From Nitrospirota bacterium (GTDB lineage Bacteria; Nitrospirota; UBA9217): 38,271 nucleotides of DNA. Location: assembly GCA_035516965.1 (NCBI GenBank), contig DATIZR010000088.1, positions 1-38,271 of the forward strand, read 5' to 3'. The notes beneath the pieces were generated by a model. It was not told the origin of the DNA. It worked only from the letters and a program-made list of their open reading frames with translations, and did not search any database. The position numbers and the translations under genes are program-made. Positions within the stretch are counted from its first letter, which is position 1; each line of letters opens with the position of its first letter. This document shows positions 35,221 to 38,271 of the stretch, piece by piece.

Positions 35221-35544
35221 ATGGCTGAAGCAGTTACGAGCGCAACGTGGGACCAGGAAGTGCTGAAAGCGCAGGGCCTGGTGCTGGTGGATTTCTGGGC
35301 GGTCTGGTGCGGGCCCTGCCGGATGGTCGCCCCGATCGTGGACGAGATCGCGAAGGAATACGAGGGCAAGCTCAAGGTCCTGAAGCTCAACACGGACGAG
35401 AACCCCGATGTGGCCGGGAAATACCGCATCATGGGTATTCCGACACTGATGTTCTTCAAGGGCGGACAGACCGTTGATCAGGTAGTCGGCGCCGTCCCCA
35501 AGGCCCAGCTTAAAACGAAAGTTGATGCGCTGCTGACGAAATAA
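35221..35544 (+). CDS. trxA: thioredoxin
   Basis: A 107-residue cytoplasmic thioredoxin of standard length. The active site is WCGPC with Cys30 and Cys33 in [13 protein letters not shown]. The cis-proline loop is GIPTLMFF, and the usual [14 protein letters not shown] segment is present. An AGGAGG site precedes ATG 35221. It would be reduced by a thioredoxin reductase; none is encoded in the window, although the selenoprotein oxidoreductase is a flavoprotein of a related superfamily. It follows the ferredoxin gene closely, and a terminator separates it from the next gene. Confidence 0.96.
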   Translation: MAEAVTSATWDQEVLKAQGLVLVDFWAVWCGPCRMVAPIVDEIAKEYEGKLKVLKLNTDENPDVAGKYRIMGIPTLMFFKGGQTVDQVVGAVPKAQLKTKVDALLTK

Positions 35545-35612
35545 CGAGCATCGCATCATTCCCGATATTCGTCAGGCAGGCGGTGGAGTGCCGGCCTGGG
35601 AAGCATTCGAAC

Positions 35613-35642
35613 TGCCCGCTTGCCGGCGGGCATGTTTTTTTT
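35613..35642 (+). terminator. terminator after thioredoxin
   Basis: TGCCCGC (35613-35619) pairs with GCGGGCA (35626-35632), then TG and a long T-run. It ends the ferredoxin-thioredoxin unit 25 bases before the next start codon, so the TlpA-like gene is either read through or has another promoter. Confidence 0.8.
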
Positions 35643-35666
35643 CTGCCGCGTAAGGAGAATCCGCCT

Positions 35667-36149
35667 ATGTTCAGGCTTCGTGTGCTGACAGCCGTCCTTG
35701 TTATCGCCGCATTGTTCGCGTGTACCAAGAAAAGCGACCAGCCGGGGATTGCCGCTGATTTTACCCTGCAGGATTTGAACGGAAAGAGCGTGCGGCTTTC
35801 CGATTTCAAGGGCAAGCCGGTGCTGCTCGACTTCTGGGCCACCTGGTGTCCTCCCTGCCGGGCCGCGGTCCCGGGCATCGAAAAGCTGCACGAAACCTTC
35901 AGCGGCAAGGGGCTCGTCGTGCTCGGAATTTCCATGGACGAGGGAGGCTGGGATTCGGTCAAGGCTTTCATGAGTGAGAATCACATGACCTACACTGTGC
36001 TCAAGGGGACCGATGACGTGCTGTCGGAATACCAGGTGAGAACGATCCCCCTGGTTGTTCTTGTGAGCAAGGATGGCAAGGTCGTGAAGCGCTATCTCGG
36101 CTTTGGGGGAGAGGACGAACTGGCCAAGGACATCACGGCGGTTCTCTGA
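35667..36149 (+). CDS. TlpA/ResA-like thiol-disulfide oxidoreductase lipoprotein
   Basis: A 160-residue envelope protein. The signal MFRLRVLTAVLVIAALFAC ends in a lipobox with Cys19, so it should be a membrane-anchored lipoprotein. The thioredoxin-fold domain follows: FTLQDLNGKSVRLSDFKGKPVLLDFWATWCPPC with Cys61/Cys64, VVLGISMDEG, and the cis-proline segment TIPLVVLVSKDGKVVKRYLGF. The CPPC site is typical of TlpA/ResA/CcmG proteins that keep periplasmic thiols reduced, for example in cytochrome c maturation. ATG 35667 is chosen for its AAGGAG site and signal peptide over an upstream open stretch. A short hairpin terminator follows. Confidence 0.92.
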   Translation: MFRLRVLTAVLVIAALFACTKKSDQPGIAADFTLQDLNGKSVRLSDFKGKPVLLDFWATWCPPCRAAVPGIEKLHETFSGKGLVVLGISMDEGGWDSVKAFMSENHMTYTVLKGTDDVLSEYQVRTIPLVVLVSKDGKVVKRYLGFGGEDELAKDITAVL

Positions 36150-36181
36150 ATCCTTCCTCGGCGGCTGTGCCGGTGACGGCT

Positions 36182-36200
36182 ACTCGGCTTCCGAGTTTTT
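36182..36200 (+). terminator. terminator after the TlpA-like gene
   Basis: ACTCGG (36182-36187), CTT loop, CCGAGT (36191-36196), then T-rich sequence, immediately upstream of the tRNA promoter. Confidence 0.7.
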
Positions 36201-36202
36201 AA

Positions 36203-36231
36203 TTGACAAGGCGGAGGGCGGCCGTTATAAT
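36203..36231 (+). promoter_or_regulatory. tRNA-Gly promoter
   Basis: TTGACA (36203-36208), 17 bases, TATAAT (36226-36231), a perfect consensus promoter. The tRNA begins 12 bases after the -10 box. Confidence 0.9.
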
Positions 36232-36242
36232 GTCGCAAAAAA

Positions 36243-36318
36243 GCGGGCGTAGCTCAGCTGGTAGAGTACAAGCTTCCCAAGCTTGGGGTCGCGGGTTCGA
36301 GACCCGTCGCCCGCTCCA
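36243..36318 (+). tRNA. tRNA-Gly (anticodon CCC)
   Basis: A full cloverleaf of 76 bases including an encoded CCA. The acceptor GCGGGCG pairs with CGCCCGC. The D stem is GCTC/GAGT, the anticodon stem CAAGC/GCTTG with loop TTCCCAA (anticodon CCC, reading GGG), and the T arm GCGGG-TTCGAGA-CCCGT. Its 3' end adjoins an integrase gene and is the probable attachment site of an integrated element. Confidence 0.95.
36254..36318. other. probable attL region of an integrated element
   Basis: The 3' part of the tRNA gene is shared with the end of a convergent tyrosine recombinase gene. This is the usual arrangement when an island integrates into a tRNA 3' end and the tRNA is restored. The other junction (attR), which should repeat the tRNA 3' end, would be beyond the right edge. 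Confidence 0.65.
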
Positions 36319-37510
36319 ATTTTCTCTTATTAATCCGAGGGTTTAACCTTCGGATTTTTTGTTTGTCCGAGTCTTGTCCGAGTCCCTGTCCGAGTCCATC
36401 GACAACTTCCCGCAGTTTTTGCACATTCAAACTCGCATATCTCCGCGTCACTTCCAGCGAACTGTGACCGAGGGCCGATGATATCCTATCCAGTGAAACC
36501 CCTGCATTCAGTGCCTGAGACGCAATTGAATGTCGCGTAGCGTTGTAAAAATTGATGTACGGCACTTTTGCCTTCTTGCAGGCCCTCTGCCATATCTTGC
36601 GAAGTCCTGATGGTGTATATGGCCTTCCTATCGCATTGAGGAACACAAATGCTTCGGGCAACTTACCCCGCAGTACAGAGCGATCGAACGTAGCGGAGAG
36701 GGGAAGATAATAGGGCTTCTTGTTCTTCCTAGACCGCTCTTCTTTGAGAGAGAACGCCCGGCTGATCTGGACCATTCCAGCGTCAGTCAGGAAGTCCTTG
36801 ACCCGGAGAGCGCGGAGCTCTCCGGGCCGGATCGGGTGATAAATTGCGAACTGAAAAATCGGACGGTCCTTTACGGGCACAGCCGCCAGAATCCTCAGTT
36901 GCACGTCCTTCGTAGTCCAGGTGATAACGGGCTGGGCAGGGGAGATCTCAGGGAATGCCGGCAGCCGAAGCAGGATATCCCGTGATTGGAGCCAACGGCA
37001 GAAGTTCTTGAGCATGACCATGATGTTCTTTTTAGTCTTGTCGCTGCCTTTGAGTGTTTGGAAGAAGTCCTCGATGTGGTAAGTCCGGATGTCGCGGCAG
37101 TCGAGGCGTCCGAAGAAGGGCGTTAACATCTTTTCAATATAACGCTTCACTTCTCGGAGGTGTGAGGGCGCCCTGTTGAGCGAGATCTTTGATTGGTACC
37201 ACTTGGGAAGAAGAGAATGCCCGCGGAATTGGTCGATTTCTTTCGGCAGATAATCGACGATCGAAAATTTCCGCTCATGAATTTCTGCCCGGATGGCTTC
37301 GAGCATGAAATGTGCGCGTCGATAGCTGTCAAGAGGGCGGCTGTCGCGATCCTGGGCGAGCCGATATTCCTTCCCCTGCCAGTAGAGACGGATATAGAAT
37401 GTCTCCGGCTTGATCGCGCAGCGAGGGCAGAAGATGTCCTGCTCTTCGACGATTTTGAACGCGCCGCCGCACTGCGGACATTTCTCCCGGGTCCGTACTT
37501 TGCCGGTCAT
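36254..37510 (-). CDS. tyrosine-type site-specific recombinase (integrase)
   Basis: A 418-residue integrase. A zinc-ribbon-like N-terminus has CPQCGG and CPRC. A core-binding domain follows (about 95-200). The catalytic domain has Arg near 226 in HPIRPGELRALR, the box TRHSIASQALNAG near 325, LGHSSLEVTRRY with Tyr near 358 as nucleophile, and a Lys-rich strand before it. ATG 37510 is chosen because GAGGGAG precedes it; the frame is open 27 codons further. The last ~21 codons (ATGLEPATPSLGS...) are antisense to tRNA-Gly, so the protein tail is encoded by the attachment site itself. It should catalyse integration and excision of the element to the right. Confidence 0.88.
   Translation of the reverse strand: MTGKVRTREKCPQCGGAFKIVEEQDIFCPRCAIKPETFYIRLYWQGKEYRLAQDRDSRPLDSYRRAHFMLEAIRAEIHERKFSIVDYLPKEIDQFRGHSLLPKWYQSKISLNRAPSHLREVKRYIEKMLTPFFGRLDCRDIRTYHIEDFFQTLKGSDKTKKNIMVMLKNFCRWLQSRDILLRLPAFPEISPAQPVITWTTKDVQLRILAAVPVKDRPIFQFAIYHPIRPGELRALRVKDFLTDAGMVQISRAFSLKEERSRKNKKPYYLPLSATFDRSVLRGKLPEAFVFLNAIGRPYTPSGLRKIWQRACKKAKVPYINFYNATRHSIASQALNAGVSLDRISSALGHSSLEVTRRYASLNVQKLREVVDGLGQGLGQDSDKQKIRRLNPRINKRKLERATGLEPATPSLGSLYSTS
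36332..36363 (+). terminator. tRNA-Gly terminator inside the integrase gene
   Basis: AATCCGAGGG (36332-36341) pairs with CCTTCGGATT (36347-36356) with one G-U, followed by six T. It terminates tRNA transcription, yet the same DNA encodes integrase residues on the other strand. Confidence 0.8.
36364..36396. repeat. three tandem TGTCCGAGTC repeats
   Basis: TGTCCGAGTC at 36364-36373, 36375-36384 and 36387-36396, within the integrase 3' coding end (encoding GLGQGLGQDSD). The core TGTCCGA, or its GTCCGAC variant, recurs upstream of the integrase gene. Confidence 0.7.
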
Positions 37511-37806
37511 GGTCCACTCCCTCGAATCAGGGAGAGTATATGTCGTATGTTCGTCCAAAGTCAAGCAGCTGTCGCTCAATGAGAGGTCCATTTCATTGTT
37601 GCAGCCGGGACGATATTACAATTCACTCCTATTGTCCATATACCAAAAAGGGGTATTTTTAAATAGCTTCATGCCCTGTCTGACGCGTCCGACATTTGAC
37701 GGACACGCAATATTATCCGAATATCAGTTAATTGCGAGCCGTTCTTAACATTTTCCCCTATACATTTTTCAAGGTTGTCCGACAAGGTGTCCGACGCCAT
37801 TTCTTC

Positions 37807-37861
37807 AAAAAGTGATGTTATATCATATGACATGATATGATGTGATATAACATCACTTTTT
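37807..37861. repeat. large perfect inverted repeat with nested hairpin
   Basis: AAAAAGTGATGTTATATCA (37807-37825) and TGATATAACATCACTTTTT (37843-37861) are perfect 19-bp arms around a 17-base centre. ATATCAT (37820-37826) and ATGATAT (37832-37838) can form a competing inner hairpin. The flanking A and T tracts allow it to act as a bidirectional terminator; operator or replication use is also possible. Confidence 0.8.
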
Positions 37862-37966
37862 CTCTCTTGAATTTCGTGGTTTATCCGGTTTGCTGTTCCT
37901 CCCGGCAATCTAAAAAAGCACACTCGGGCCATGCGTCCATCCTCTATATCCATGCAAGCTGTCCGA

Positions 37967-37996
37967 CACACCGCTCAACTTTCGTTGAGTGGTGTG
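37967..37996. repeat. 13-bp hairpin
   Basis: CACACCGCTCAAC (37967-37979), TTTC loop, GTTGAGTGGTGTG (37984-37996), one G-U pair. No U-tract follows. Confidence 0.6.
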
Positions 37997-38271
37997 TGAT
38001 AGGCGACGTTGCGCAGGGCCGGTATTGCAAACGCCCGAGCGGACTGCACACGGCAACCAGCTACGAGCAAGCAACTCGCTGAGTGATGACGACGTTAGCG
38101 TAGCTCCCGAACTTAATGGTGCATACGAACATAGACCAAACACGGCAGCGAGCAGAGGTTTTAAGTGATGACAACGTTCGGCAGCCTGTACCGGAATTGC
38201 CGGCTATTTGTTCACGAGAGATTGTGAATCTGCCTCTTTTCCTTGTGACAACCAATTTAGAAGAGAATTGA

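Larger units (their letters stand above)
37511..38271. other. 761-bp repeat-rich, AT-richer non-coding stretch of the element
   Basis: No gene is convincingly supported. A 100-codon minus frame (37971 to 37669) has no recognised homology and runs through a large palindrome. The stretch holds GTCCGAC motifs at 37687, 37777, 37789 and 37961, the palindrome 37807-37861, a hairpin at 37967-37996, and a spaced direct repeat beginning at 37996, 38083 and 38165. Confidence 0.55.

Noticed and set aside
37669-37971. 100-codon minus-strand frame in the mobile element
   Set aside because: It runs through the large palindrome and has no recognised similarity; could be a small island gene but not supported.
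1-38271. CRISPR array
   Set aside because: No regularly spaced identical repeats with unique spacers were seen; the tandem TGTCCGAGTC motifs are too short and lie inside a coding region.

Overview
This is a GC-rich window from a Gram-negative bacterium. It carries lipoprotein signals, an outer-membrane-type barrel and many membrane histidine kinases with PAS, GAF and HAMP domains. The HDOD, DsrE, selenoprotein and sensor-kinase content fits Deltaproteobacteria/Desulfobacterota or Nitrospirota best. That placement is inferred from gene content and I cannot confirm it.

Layout. 1-630: hairpin-rich non-coding DNA. 632-1006: DsrE-like protein (minus). 1430-12361: a signalling block containing a PhnD-type periplasmic binding protein coupled to a hybrid histidine kinase, a REC-GGDEF diguanylate cyclase coupled to a Cache/PAS/GAF kinase, an Rcp1-type response regulator, and another hybrid kinase. 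12458-13618 (minus): a small membrane protein and an HDOD protein. 13798-17136: a P-type cation ATPase and a YdcF-like membrane protein. 17215-18515: a compact MarR / CDGSH Fe-S protein / DoxX operon with a clear promoter, a palindromic operator candidate and a terminator. 18947-22158: a sensor kinase / lipoprotein / sigma54-activator operon laid out like enterobacterial glrK-qseG-glrR. It is followed by a textbook -24/-12 sigma54 promoter (22458-22473) in front of a small cysteine-containing protein and an uncharacterised 233-residue protein. 23900-25720 (minus): typA/bipA. 26082-26912: outer-membrane protein. 26994-34964 (minus): an FAD disulfide oxidoreductase, then addA and addB-like recombination nuclease genes. 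35002-36149: ferredoxin, thioredoxin and a TlpA-like lipoprotein. 36243-36318: tRNA-Gly(CCC). From there to the right edge lies an integrated element with a tyrosine recombinase, whose reading frame ends inside the tRNA, and an AT-richer repeat- and palindrome-laden non-coding stretch.

The most striking observation is in the FAD oxidoreductase (26994-28373). The usual start-to-stop reading gives an N-terminally truncated protein. Reading through one in-frame TGA (28239-28241) restores a full N-terminus with the FAD-binding glycine motif. The TGA falls exactly on the second redox cysteine of the GGTCxNxGC motif, giving Cys40-x4-Sec45. A 7-bp stem with a GGC loop sits at bacterial SECIS distance downstream. 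This is very likely a selenoprotein. Other genes here use TGA as a normal stop, so this is local recoding and not a changed genetic code.

The genes read together as environmental and envelope sensing (kinases, c-di-GMP, sigma54 activation), redox handling (Sec oxidoreductase, thioredoxins, ferredoxin, CDGSH, DoxX, DsrE), DNA end repair (AddAB-like), and a genomic-island junction at the right end.
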